NCBI RefSeq assembly: GCF_026000375.1
Contig: NZ_AP026708.1
Coordinates: 2,640,001 to 2,704,000, forward strand
Direction of reading: 5' to 3'
Origin: Pseudodesulfovibrio portus
GTDB lineage: Bacteria; Desulfobacterota; Desulfovibrionia; Desulfovibrionales; Desulfovibrionaceae
DNA length: 64,000 nt
This document shows positions 17,377 to 24,818 of this stretch, in pieces; position 1 is the first letter of the stretch; the number at the start of each line of letters is the position of its first letter. Made by a program: the position numbers and the translations under genes. Below the pieces are notes generated by a model. It had not been told where the DNA came from. It saw only the letters and a program-made list of their open reading frames with translations, and made no database searches.

Positions 17377-18591
17377 CTAGGCCTCCTTCCGGGCCATGTG
17401 CAGCACACGGCGGGGGCCGATGCATGATTGGTGACGGTGGGACGGGATGTTCCGCCTGAGCTTGAACCCCTGGCGCGTGCCCTCGGCGATGATGAACGGC
17501 AGTTGCGATTCGCCCACTTCAAGGATGCACTCGTTGCAGTGCTCGAACATGATTTGGGTGGTCAGCTCGAACCTGCCCGTCCTGTGCAGGACGTTGAGGG
17601 CCATGATGATGTCGTATTTCTGCCTGAGCGGGGTGGTGATGTCGTAGATCATGAAATGGCAGCCGGCCCCTTTGACCGAGGCCAGGTAGTTGGCCAGGTC
17701 CACGGCCCCCTGGTCCACGTCCAGACCCACGCCCGTGGCACCGCGCTCCTCGGCCTTGAAGGTGTAGTAGCCGTGCATGCAGCCGTAGTCGCACAGGGTC
17801 TTGCCCGCGAAGTCCACGCCGAGTTTCAGGATGTTCTCCCAGGCCAGGGGCGACTGGGTGAAGCCGGGCACCAGGATGCGGCCCCGGTACTCGATGGTCT
17901 GGTAAAAGGGGTTGAAGGATTCGGCCTCGGCAATGGCCTTGAACACGTCGCGGTCCGCTTCGGGCACGCCCGGGTGGACCGCGTTCCGGTTTTCCTCGGC
18001 CCATTGCAGGATGGGCTCCCCGTCGGCGACCTCCGCGAAACCGGGCAGGATCGGCTCCAGGGTCTCGCAGAAACGGTTTTTCCTGACGGCTTCCAGGGCT
18101 CCCTGGCCGCCCTTGATGTTCTTCTTGGCGTTCCGGATCTTGCGCAGCAGGAACCGGTCCATGCGGACCTGGCGGGGCGGGTTGAGATAGAAGCACTGCA
18201 CGATGGTGAACGGGGAATACAGGTCGTTGACCACCTGCATGAAGGCCTGGAAGATATGCGGGTGGCTCACGCGGCAGCCTTCGAGCACGATGTTTCCGTA
18301 CCGGTTGGCGCGGAGGAACCGGGCAAACGCCTTGGTGTAGTCGGCGTAGGTCTTGGGGTCGCGGACGGCCTCGATGTCGCCGCCGTATTGCTTTGCGATG
18401 GCGGGATTGATGCCGTCCAGCTGGAGTCGCAGATAGCCGTGCTCATCGGCAAGTTTGTCCATCACATAGGATTTGCCCGCTGCCGGCGGACCGGCCACGA
18501 TGATGATCTTGGGGCTGAACTCGTACACCTTGCCTGATCGGGGGGGATTCGGAATCTCGGCGGTGCGTGTGGTGGTCTGCTCATCTTTCAT
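17377..18591 (-). CDS. Fusion of P-loop kinase and SAM-dependent methyltransferase
   Basis: A 404-residue protein with two parts. Residues about 25-200 form a small-molecule-kinase or zeta-toxin-like P-loop domain with Walker A GPPAAGKS (34-41), an Asp-containing stretch LRLQLDGINPAIAKQYGGD, and a basic lid region (RMDRFLLRKIRNAKKN). Residues about 240-400 look like a class I methyltransferase with the motif LCDYGCMHGYYTFKAEERG, GVGLDVDQGAVDLANY and IIMALNVLHRTG. A phosphorylation and a methylation step on one chain, followed by a glycosyltransferase gene, suggest modification of a saccharide or lipid-linked glycan; that is inference. The start at 18591 has GGAG 8 bases upstream; an earlier in-frame start is possible. 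Confidence 0.75.
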   Translation of the reverse strand: MKDEQTTTRTAEIPNPPRSGKVYEFSPKIIIVAGPPAAGKSYVMDKLADEHGYLRLQLDGINPAIAKQYGGDIEAVRDPKTYADYTKAFARFLRANRYGNIVLEGCRVSHPHIFQAFMQVVNDLYSPFTIVQCFYLNPPRQVRMDRFLLRKIRNAKKNIKGGQGALEAVRKNRFCETLEPILPGFAEVADGEPILQWAEENRNAVHPGVPEADRDVFKAIAEAESFNPFYQTIEYRGRILVPGFTQSPLAWENILKLGVDFAGKTLCDYGCMHGYYTFKAEERGATGVGLDVDQGAVDLANYLASVKGAGCHFMIYDITTPLRQKYDIIMALNVLHRTGRFELTTQIMFEHCNECILEVGESQLPFIIAEGTRQGFKLRRNIPSHRHQSCIGPRRVLHMARKEA

Positions 18592-18812
18592 GAAACGGCT
18601 CCGTATGTGCTGAACGCCGCCGTGCGGGACGGTGTGGCGCATCCAAATGGATTCATTATGCTTTTTTATTTCGTCTCGACGCGGTGGAAAACCGCCTCAC
18701 TGCCGGAACGTCAAAAGACCGGCAAAGACACGGCGTTTTTTACCCGTTCAGGAGATAATTGCACGTTACATGCCAGACAAGGCCCGTGCGGGCGGCGCGG
18801 GAAATCGGGGGG
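18592..18812. other. Intergenic stretch upstream of the kinase/methyltransferase gene
   Basis: About 220 bases with an AT-rich core (around 18650-18680) that is likely to hold the minus-strand promoter for the kinase/methyltransferase operon. No ORF or strong terminator was seen for the exonuclease gene that ends at its right border. Confidence 0.3.
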
Positions 18813-19427
18813 TCAGATCAGGCCGAGTTCGTCCAGGGCCAGATAGAGCTGGCGGCTGATCCAGGCGTCGGTGGCCGCATAGTTGACCTGCTGCGGGGTG
18901 AGCTGGTCCTTGGCCCAGTTGGAACATTGGGCGGACTTGGAGATGCGGAAGCCGAGCAGGTTGGCGGCCATGTTGCGCAATCCGTAGGTCTGCAGGCCGT
19001 GGTTGGCGGTGATGTCCGAGAGGTCCACGAATCCGCTCGGCTTGAACCGGGAGTGCTTTTGCAGGCCGAGGATGTCGTCGCGCACGGCCACGCCGGTCTT
19101 GATCACGGATCTGCTCGCCAGGATGCGGCACAAGTCTTCGGTAAAGGGCAGGATATTCAACTGGATGACGTAGGCACACTCGGCAGTGGCCAGCTGGAGC
19201 AGGGCGGGCGGCCCGGGCTTCTTGCCTTTCTTGAACACGGGCCGGGTCTCGGTGTCGAAGCCGAGCAGGGGGTCCCTGCCCATTTCCTTCACGGCCTTGG
19301 CGAGCTGCTTCTCGGTGCGGACGACTTTGATTTCCCCCTCGTAGCGGCGCAGGGGAAGGGCGTTGATCTCTTCTTTGCTGAAGGAGCGCAGGTATTGGTC
19401 GGGTATGTCGATGGTGTCCGTGGTCAT
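18813..19427 (-). CDS. RNase D-like 3'-5' exonuclease (DEDDy)
   Basis: A 204-residue protein consisting of one DEDD exonuclease domain. Metal-binding acids are visible as FDTET (motif I), GVAVRDDILGL (motif II region) and YAATDAW (motif III, Y-x3-D, the DEDDy subtype). It lacks the HRDC domains of full-length RNase D, so it belongs to the short single-domain exonucleases common in bacteria; RNA or DNA could be the substrate. The downstream neighbour is a separate unit. It follows the lipoprotein gene by about 80 bases on the same strand. Confidence 0.87.
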   Translation of the reverse strand: MTTDTIDIPDQYLRSFSKEEINALPLRRYEGEIKVVRTEKQLAKAVKEMGRDPLLGFDTETRPVFKKGKKPGPPALLQLATAECAYVIQLNILPFTEDLCRILASRSVIKTGVAVRDDILGLQKHSRFKPSGFVDLSDITANHGLQTYGLRNMAANLLGFRISKSAQCSNWAKDQLTPQQVNYAATDAWISRQLYLALDELGLI

Positions 19428-19509
19428 GCAAAAATGGCTGTTCGTGTTTGAGTTGGGGGATGGTTGTACATTCCGCGCCGTTCGTCAAGTCCGGCGGTGC
19501 CGGACCGTA

Positions 19510-20160
19510 CTATTGGCCCGTGTCCCTGGACGCGCTGCACGGTTTCTTGTTGCGCCGCCACCAGAAGGTCCCGCTGCACCGTTCGGTGACCGGCATGATC
19601 GTGTTGGGCGAGAGGGTCAGGCGTATGTCCTCGACGATCTGTTTCTGCACGCTCTCTTCCAGGATGTCCGCCGTGCGGTCGAGGTCCGCGTCGTACTGCA
19701 GCCCGGCCAGCTGGACCTGAGCAATCTCGAACACCATGCGCACCGGAGGCAGTCCCTCCAGGAACAGGGCGAGGTTGCCGATCGCCTTGTCCCGGTCCCC
19801 CAAACGGGCGTGGGCCAGGGCCGTGAACAGGTCCGCCTCCCAGATGCGCTCGCCGGTGCGGCGCGCGGAGGCCATGGACGCGATGCACTTCTCGAACCGT
19901 CCGGCGAAATAGTTGGCCATGCCCGCCTTGACGCGGCTTGACGGGTATTGGGCCACCCGACTCGGCTGGTCCGCTTCAAGCGCCTTGGCATAGTAGTCGG
20001 CGGCGTCAGCGAAGTAGCCGACGGCCTGGTCCGTCCGGAGGGTGGTGTAGGCCAGCCAGGCGCGCTCGAAGTTCTTGTCCGCCGTCTTCACGGGGGGCGT
20101 GGAGCAGGCCGCGAGCAGGGCGGCCGCCAGGATCAATGCGGGGATGATGTGTCTGTTCAT
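19510..20160 (-). CDS. Predicted lipoprotein with TPR-like helices
   Basis: A 216-residue protein with a lipobox (LILAAALLAAC, lipidated cysteine at about residue 19). The mature part is helical and repeat-like (ERAWLAYTTLRTDQAVGYFADAA, VKAGMANYFAGRFEKCIASM, ADLFTALAHARLGDRDKAIGNL), which fits tetratricopeptide-type helices. No catalytic motif was seen. It starts 11 bases after the stop of the unknown protein gene at 20172-20918, so the two share an operon. The end (RCSGTFWWRRNKKPCSASRDTGQ) is unusually basic and Cys-containing for an outer-envelope lipoprotein. Confidence 0.72.
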   Translation of the reverse strand: MNRHIIPALILAAALLAACSTPPVKTADKNFERAWLAYTTLRTDQAVGYFADAADYYAKALEADQPSRVAQYPSSRVKAGMANYFAGRFEKCIASMASARRTGERIWEADLFTALAHARLGDRDKAIGNLALFLEGLPPVRMVFEIAQVQLAGLQYDADLDRTADILEESVQKQIVEDIRLTLSPNTIMPVTERCSGTFWWRRNKKPCSASRDTGQ

Positions 20161-20171
20161 GGTTTCCCGGT

Positions 20172-20918
20172 TCAGGGCATGTACGCCCTGGCGATGCGGA
20201 AGATGTCGTCGTAGGCGAGCTTTTCACGGATGCCCAGGGCCATTTCAAGGGCCATGTCCATCTTGCGCTCGGTGCGGGTGATGACCCGGTCGCGGATGTT
20301 TTCCAGGTGGTTGGCCAAGAAGTCCGATTCGAAATTGTCCATGGCCAGCGACACGCCCTCGGAAAAGAAGCGGGACCCGAGGTGGGGGATGAATTTTTCC
20401 AGGCTGTCCTTGCCTTCGCGCCGGGCGAACATGACGAAGAACAGGAGCTTGACCAGCAGCCGGTCGGCCTGGAGCTTGTGGTCCACGGACAAGAGCGTGT
20501 TCAGGTCCACCCCGGCGGGCTTGATGGCGTCGAACATGGCCGTGGCCATGTCGAAGGCGCGGTCTTCGGTCATGAGCGGGTGGGCGAACTTGGAGTCCAT
20601 GCGGACCAGCGTGATGCGCGGGTTTTCGCCCGAGGCGATGGCGTAGACGGCCAGCCGCATGAGGTCGATCTTGGTCCGGTAGTCGTCGAGGAGGATGTCC
20701 TTCCTGGCCAGGGTCAGCCGCCGCACGCGGGAAACGTCCAGGCCGGAAAAGGCCGTCTCCAGCAGGTGGAGGATGAACGGTTCGTCCGTCCCGGCGATCT
20801 CCTCGTCCAGGATGGCCCGGCCCTTTTTGGCGTCCATGATCTTCTTGATGGACAGCCAGTAGGCGGCCAGCCCCTCTTCGGGCATTTCGAGTATGTCGAG
20901 TTCCTGCGGCTTTTCCAT
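20172..20918 (-). CDS. Protein of unknown function, helical, cytoplasmic
   Basis: A 248-residue protein without signal peptide or membrane helix. It is strongly charged and helical (EKPQELDILEMPEEGLAAYW, RRLTLARKDILLDDYRTK, NIRDRVITRTERKMDMALEM). No family was recognised. Codon use and GC content look like those of its neighbours, so it is probably a native core gene. It is divergent from lgt with about 120 bases between and precedes the lipoprotein gene. Weak ribosome site before the ATG. Confidence 0.65.
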   Translation of the reverse strand: MEKPQELDILEMPEEGLAAYWLSIKKIMDAKKGRAILDEEIAGTDEPFILHLLETAFSGLDVSRVRRLTLARKDILLDDYRTKIDLMRLAVYAIASGENPRITLVRMDSKFAHPLMTEDRAFDMATAMFDAIKPAGVDLNTLLSVDHKLQADRLLVKLLFFVMFARREGKDSLEKFIPHLGSRFFSEGVSLAMDNFESDFLANHLENIRDRVITRTERKMDMALEMALGIREKLAYDDIFRIARAYMP

Positions 20919-21037
20919 GTCGGTGACTTTTTGGGGGTTGACGGGGCCATGGGAAAAGGGACACCCTGTCCACTGCGCGCACCGTAACCGATTTTTTCAA
21001 AGAAAACAAAGACGCACCTGCATATGGAGCCCCCCGA

Positions 21038-21820
21038 ATGCTCGAATATCCGCAATTCGATCCGGTCATGATTCATATCGGCCCGCTGGCCCTGCGCTGG
21101 TACGGCATGATGTACGTCTTCGGCATCCTGTCCGGCTGGCTGCTGGGCCGGTACCGGGCCAAGAAGCCGTGGAACAAGCTGACCCCCGCACTGGTGGACG
21201 ATTTCGTGACCTGGGCCATTCTCGGCGTGGTCCTGGGCGGCCGCATCGGGTACGTGCTCTTCTACAACCTCGCCCACTACATCGAACAGCCGCTCAAGGT
21301 CTTCGCCATCTGGGAAGGGGGCATGTCCTTCCACGGCGGGCTCATCGGCGTGCTCCTGGTCATCTGGCTCTTCGGTCGGGCCAACAACATGTCCTTCCCG
21401 GAAATGGGCGACTTCGTTTCCCCGCTCATTCCGCCGGGCCTCTTTTTCGGCCGCATCGGCAACTTCATCAACGGAGAGCTGTGGGGGCGGTACACCGACC
21501 ACCCGTTCGGCATGATCTTTCCCGGTGCGGGCACCATGCCCCGCCACCCGTCCCAGCTCTACGAGGCCGCGCTGGAAGGAGCGGTTTTGTTCGTCCTGGT
21601 CTGGTGGTATTCGGCCAAGCCCCGGCCCGCCGGGTGCGTGGGCGCGCTCTTCCTCCTCGGCTACGGCCTGTTCCGTTTCGCGGTGGAGTTCGCCCGTCAG
21701 CCCGACGCCCAGTTGGGGTTCGTGGCCCTCAGCTGGATGACCATGGGCCAGATACTGTGCATCCCGATGATTTTGTTTGGTGCATCCTGGCTTTTGTATG
21801 CGTATATTTTGAAGAAGTAG
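21038..21820 (+). CDS. lgt: Prolipoprotein diacylglyceryl transferase
   Basis: Inner-membrane enzyme that moves diacylglycerol from phosphatidylglycerol to the lipobox cysteine of prolipoproteins. The 260-residue protein has seven or so membrane segments and the family signatures GGRIGYVLFYNL, MSFHGGLIG and GRIGNFINGELWGR (the Lgt signature). The C-terminus ends with a hydrophobic helix and KK. It is a single-gene unit; a repeat-rich stretch follows. Confidence 0.96.
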   Translation: MLEYPQFDPVMIHIGPLALRWYGMMYVFGILSGWLLGRYRAKKPWNKLTPALVDDFVTWAILGVVLGGRIGYVLFYNLAHYIEQPLKVFAIWEGGMSFHGGLIGVLLVIWLFGRANNMSFPEMGDFVSPLIPPGLFFGRIGNFINGELWGRYTDHPFGMIFPGAGTMPRHPSQLYEAALEGAVLFVLVWWYSAKPRPAGCVGALFLLGYGLFRFAVEFARQPDAQLGFVALSWMTMGQILCIPMILFGASWLLYAYILKK

Positions 21821-21842
21821 GCGGGTTCCGATAGCGGGCCGC

Positions 21843-21922
21843 CTGCACAATTTTTCGGGCAAAATCATCCTCAACGTAGAAGGCTACGCCTGCGGTGATT
21901 TTGCCCGAAGAAATTGCACATG
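21843..21922. repeat. Composite hairpin (REP-like unit)
   Basis: Arms of about 26 bases (TGCACAATTTTTCGGGCAAA and its partner TTTGCCCGAAGAAATTGCAC) flank an inner small hairpin CGTAGAAGGCTACG. There is no T-run, so it is not an obvious terminator, although it is the only strong hairpin after lgt. Confidence 0.75.
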
Positions 21923-22195
21923 CGACCCACTCTCGAAACCCTAATCGCGTTGAGGGAGAGCGTCCTTCGAGTAGGAAACTGCTCCGTAAGGGACGGTGCG
22001 CGTTGACCCGCTGTCGGGTGCCCTTGGCACCCGAATCGCTTTAGCTGGATGGAGTGGGCTTGTTGGCAACTGTCCGGTTTTTGTTCGCCTGCGTTTATAT
22101 TCTCCTGATTAAGAGTGGCGTAGAGAGCCGCACACACCTCTCCCTTAACGCCCTTAGGCTTGTGAGAGTGGTGCAGCTGTGCAATTTCTCCGGCG
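21892..22195. repeat. Long imperfect inverted repeat, arms 21892-21960 and 22139-22195
   Basis: The left arm (containing CCGAAGAAATTGCACATG, then CACTCTCGAAACCCTAATC and GAGGGAGAG) matches the complement of the right arm (CTCTCCCTTAACGCCCTTAG, then GAGTGGTGCAGCTGTGCAAT). The arms enclose about 175 bases without a gene. Confidence 0.65.
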
Positions 22196-22210
22196 CAGCC
22201 GTACCGCAGT

Positions 22211-22286
22211 CGTATCCCAATACGGCGAGGACAGCGGCCAAGCCGGAAAATTGTGCAGATGCGCCGCTATCGCAAGCCGACGACCG
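22211..22286. repeat. 76-bp tandem direct repeat, unit 1
   Basis: The unit starts CGTATCCCAATACGGCGAGG and ends AAGCCGACGACCG. It differs from unit 2 by a single base (TTGTG against TTCTG). The two units are separated by 7 bases, giving an 83-bp period. The CGTAT/ATACG start can form a small hairpin. Confidence 0.9.
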
Positions 22287-22293
22287 GAGACAC

Positions 22294-22369
22294 CGTATCC
22301 CAATACGGCGAGGACAGCGGCCAAGCCGGAAAATTCTGCAGATGCGCCGCTATCGCAAGCCGACGACCG
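22294..22369. repeat. 76-bp tandem direct repeat, unit 2
   Basis: Second copy of the unit. Its last 20 bases code for the C-terminal residues (VVGLR and stop) of the minus-strand glutamine cyclotransferase-like gene, so the repeat overlaps the end of that gene. Confidence 0.9.
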
Positions 22370-23138
22370 TGGGAATCGCGATCTCGAACACCTTGTCCCA
22401 GTGTTTGCCGGTGACGTAGAGGCGGCGGGTCCCAGCGTCGTAGGCGATGCCGTTGGCCACGCCGGATCGGGGGTCGAGGCGGTCCCGGAGGGCGGAGAGG
22501 TCCATGGTGGTGCGGACCTCGCCGGTCTGCGGGTCGATGATCACGATTTTGTCGGATTTCCAGATGTTGGCGTAGATGAATCCCTCGACATATTCCAGCT
22601 CGTTGAGCATGGGGACCGGTCTGCCCGCGTCCGTGACTTCGAGCGTCCGGACCAGGGTGAAGCTCTCCGGGGAGTGGAAGCGGAGGATGGACGTTCCCGA
22701 GGACAGGATGAAGAACCGCCTGTCCACGGTCAGCCCCCATCCTTCGTGGTAGAGCCCCCGGCCCCGGTAGGCGAAGTGGCCCGACTGGCGGAGATTGTCG
22801 AGGGAATGGACGAACCCGGTGCCGGACTGCCAGGTGAGCAGGCGCAAGGAGTCCCTGAACGGGGCGATGCCCTCGGCGAAGTACTCGGTGTCGATGGGAT
22901 GGGTGAGCAGGACCCGGCCGGTCCGCGGATCGGATTTGATGAGGAAGGACTTGTTGTAGCCGCCCGAGGATTCGTAGAACACGTTGTCCCGGATGAAGAA
23001 CCCCTGGGTCGAGGTGTCGGTGTCGTGGGGGAATTCGGCCAGGACCACGCAGGGCATCACCGGTGCCCCGGCCTGTGCCGGGAGCGTCATGAGCGCGAAT
23101 ATGAGCGCGATTCGTATGAGTCGGATGCAGCGGCGCAC
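22350..23138 (-). CDS. Glutamine cyclotransferase-like secreted protein
   Basis: A 262-residue exported protein with a signal peptide (IRIALIFALMTLPAQA) and the five-bladed propeller features of the glutamine cyclotransferase family: STQGFFIRDNVFYESSGGYN, YHEGWGLT, LNELEYVEGFIYANIW and LYVTGKHWDKVFEI. The family cyclises N-terminal glutamine to pyroglutamate; whether this bacterial member does so is not known. The start is GTG at 23138, supported by AGGAGGGACC directly before it. The last five codons lie in a 76-bp repeat, so the native end of the gene may have been replaced. Confidence 0.85.
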   Translation of the reverse strand: MRRCIRLIRIALIFALMTLPAQAGAPVMPCVVLAEFPHDTDTSTQGFFIRDNVFYESSGGYNKSFLIKSDPRTGRVLLTHPIDTEYFAEGIAPFRDSLRLLTWQSGTGFVHSLDNLRQSGHFAYRGRGLYHEGWGLTVDRRFFILSSGTSILRFHSPESFTLVRTLEVTDAGRPVPMLNELEYVEGFIYANIWKSDKIVIIDPQTGEVRTTMDLSALRDRLDPRSGVANGIAYDAGTRRLYVTGKHWDKVFEIAIPTVVGLR

Positions 23139-23204
23139 GGTCCCTCCTGAAGCGTAGCGGAATTTCGCAGGAAACCGCGCCCGGGTCAAGAGGGCCTGAA
23201 TCCG

Positions 23205-23831
23205 TTATCCCTTTACCGCCCGCAGGCCGCCCAGTGAGAATTTCGTCACGTGATCCACGAAGTCGTCGAGGATGCCGTCCACGGCCGGGCGGTGGGGAGT
23301 GAGGCGGTCCAGGATGGGTTGGATCAGCAGGTGGTCGAGCATCATGGCCCAGATGTTGGAACTGCAGTAGGCCAGGGTGGTTTTCGGCGTGTCCGGGCCC
23401 AGGATGTCGGCCAGGATGGAGCGCAGTTCGTTGGCCCTGGGCTGGACCTGGTGCTGGACGATGATATCCAGGTTTTGGCTCGGCTTGGCCATTTCCCGCA
23501 GGAAGATGGCCCAGTGCTGGGCGATGGTGTCGCTGCCCCGTTCGTAGATGTCGCTGACCAGGCCCCGGATGAATTCCCGCAGCCGGTCTTCCGGCGACAG
23601 GCTGGGCGATTCCTGGGCCTGCCATTCCTTGCCCGTGGGAAAGATTTCCTCCAGCACGGCCGCGTACAGCCCGTCCTTGCTGCCGTAGTGATAATTGACG
23701 GCCGCGACGTTGGCCTTGGCCCGCCCGCAGATGTCGCGTACGGTGGCCGAGTCGAATCCTTTTTCGGCGAAAACAGCAATCGCTGCGGCCAAAAGTGCGG
23801 TTTTGGTATTGACGTCGGAGGAATCGTTCAT
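23205..23831 (-). CDS. TetR-family regulator with CecR-type C-terminal domain
   Basis: A 208-residue repressor. The N-terminal helix-turn-helix is typical (TKTALLAAAIAVFAEKGFDS, ATVRDICGRAKANVAAVNYHYGSKDGLY). The C-terminal part with IAQHWAIFLREMAKPSQNLD resembles the CecR (YbiH) group, whose members control export and envelope genes; that comparison is from memory. Its start at 23831 faces ispH, and a 22-bp palindrome lies between the two genes at 23866-23887, a likely binding site. The ribosome site is weak. The gene ends about 65 bases before the cyclotransferase-like gene on the same strand. Confidence 0.88.
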   Translation of the reverse strand: MNDSSDVNTKTALLAAAIAVFAEKGFDSATVRDICGRAKANVAAVNYHYGSKDGLYAAVLEEIFPTGKEWQAQESPSLSPEDRLREFIRGLVSDIYERGSDTIAQHWAIFLREMAKPSQNLDIIVQHQVQPRANELRSILADILGPDTPKTTLAYCSSNIWAMMLDHLLIQPILDRLTPHRPAVDGILDDFVDHVTKFSLGGLRAVKG

Positions 23832-23865
23832 AACATATCCCGGTATGATTTCAGAGTGTCGAGCT

Positions 23866-23887
23866 GCTTGAAACAACTGTTTCAAGC
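23866..23887. promoter_or_regulatory. Candidate TetR operator
   Basis: GCTTGAAACA-AC-TGTTTCAAGC is a perfect palindrome of two 10-base arms around 2 bases. It lies 35 bases upstream of the TetR gene and 83 bases upstream of ispH, the usual place for an autoregulatory TetR site. Confidence 0.75.
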
Positions 23888-23969
23888 ATATTCATAACCC
23901 CACCGGTTCCGTCAAGTATATTTTCGGATCGGGATGCCCTGACAGGGCGGATTTCAAGGAGGGCGGAGC

Positions 23970-24818
23970 GTGGAAGTCGTGCTCGCCGAAACGGCTGGAT
24001 TCTGCATGGGCGTGGCCCTGGCCCTGAACCGACTGGACAAGTTGGTGGAAAGCGCCGATGGCCGCCCCATCTACATTCTCGGTCCCATCATCCACAACCC
24101 GCAGGTCCTGAAGCGGTACGCGGAAAAGGGCGTGGTCATGGTCGACCGTCCTGACCAGGTGCCGGGCGGGGCCTATGTGGTCATCCGCGCCCACGGCATC
24201 ACCCGCCAGGTGGAGGATTCCCTGCGCGGGCGCGACGTGAGGATCAAGGACGCCACCTGTCCCAAGGTCAAGAAGGCGCAGCTGCTCATCCGCCGTCACA
24301 CCGACGAAGGCAGCGAGCTCCTGCTTTACGGCGAGGCGGACCACCCCGAGGTGGCCGGGCTGGTGAGCTACGCGGCCAACGGATTTTACGTCTTCGGCTC
24401 AGAGGAGGAGCTCCTGGCCCGCGCCCTGTCTCCGGACAAGCGCTACATTTTGGCGGCACAGACCACCCAGGACCGGGTGCTCTTCGACCGCATCGCGGCC
24501 CGGTTGACCGGTGACGAGAACCTGGACGTGACCGTGCTCCACACCATCTGCGACGCCACCAAGCTCCGCCAGGCCGAGGCAAAGGAACTGGCGGCCTCCG
24601 TGGATTACATGGTCGTGGTCGGCGGCTACAACTCCGGCAACACCCGTCGCCTGGCCCAGGTGGTCACCGATGCGGGCACTCCCTGCCGTCACATCGAGAC
24701 CATTGAAGACCTCGACCTGGACGAACTCTCCGGCCATACCCGAGTAGGGGTCACCGCCGGGGCGTCCACCCCCAGGAGGCTCATAGACGAGGTCCTCGGT
24801 CGCCTCGAATCTCTCTGA
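23970..24818 (+). CDS. ispH: 4-hydroxy-3-methylbut-2-enyl diphosphate reductase IspH
   Basis: Last MEP pathway enzyme; an oxygen-sensitive [4Fe-4S] protein that reduces HMBPP to IPP and DMAPP in the cytoplasm. The three cluster cysteines are in GFCMGV, DATCPKV and TICDAT. Other family blocks are GPIIHNPQVL, IRAHG, YGEADHPEV, VVVGGYNSGNT and VGVTAGASTP. Length 282 is normal. The start is GTG at 23970 with AAGGAGGGC upstream. The divergent TetR gene and the palindrome between them suggest regulated expression, which is unusual for this enzyme. Confidence 0.96.
   Translation: MEVVLAETAGFCMGVALALNRLDKLVESADGRPIYILGPIIHNPQVLKRYAEKGVVMVDRPDQVPGGAYVVIRAHGITRQVEDSLRGRDVRIKDATCPKVKKAQLLIRRHTDEGSELLLYGEADHPEVAGLVSYAANGFYVFGSEEELLARALSPDKRYILAAQTTQDRVLFDRIAARLTGDENLDVTVLHTICDATKLRQAEAKELAASVDYMVVVGGYNSGNTRRLAQVVTDAGTPCRHIETIEDLDLDELSGHTRVGVTAGASTPRRLIDEVLGRLESL

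Larger units (their letters stand above)
21821..22349. other. Repeat-rich intergenic region downstream of lgt
   Basis: No gene is supported here. The stretch is packed with inverted and direct repeats. A motif of about 17 bases like TGTGCAATTTCTCCGGC recurs at least five times in both orientations: 21844-21860, 21902-21920 inverted, 22177-22194, 22242-22258 inverted and 22325-22341 inverted. It also holds a perfect 8-bp hairpin at 22015-22033 (CGGGTGCC / GGCACCCG). Individual repeats are listed separately. Confidence 0.6.

Noticed and set aside
17377-18591. Zeta-toxin of a toxin-antitoxin pair
   Set aside because: The P-loop domain is fused to a methyltransferase and no antitoxin-like gene is adjacent; the neighbour is a glycosyltransferase.
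21843-21922. Hairpin after lgt as a Rho-independent terminator
   Set aside because: There is no T-run after the stem, and the same motif recurs in the region as a repeat.
22211-22369. Two 76-bp near-identical units taken for a CRISPR start
   Set aside because: The units are too long, the spacer is only 7 bases, there are only two copies and no cas gene is near.
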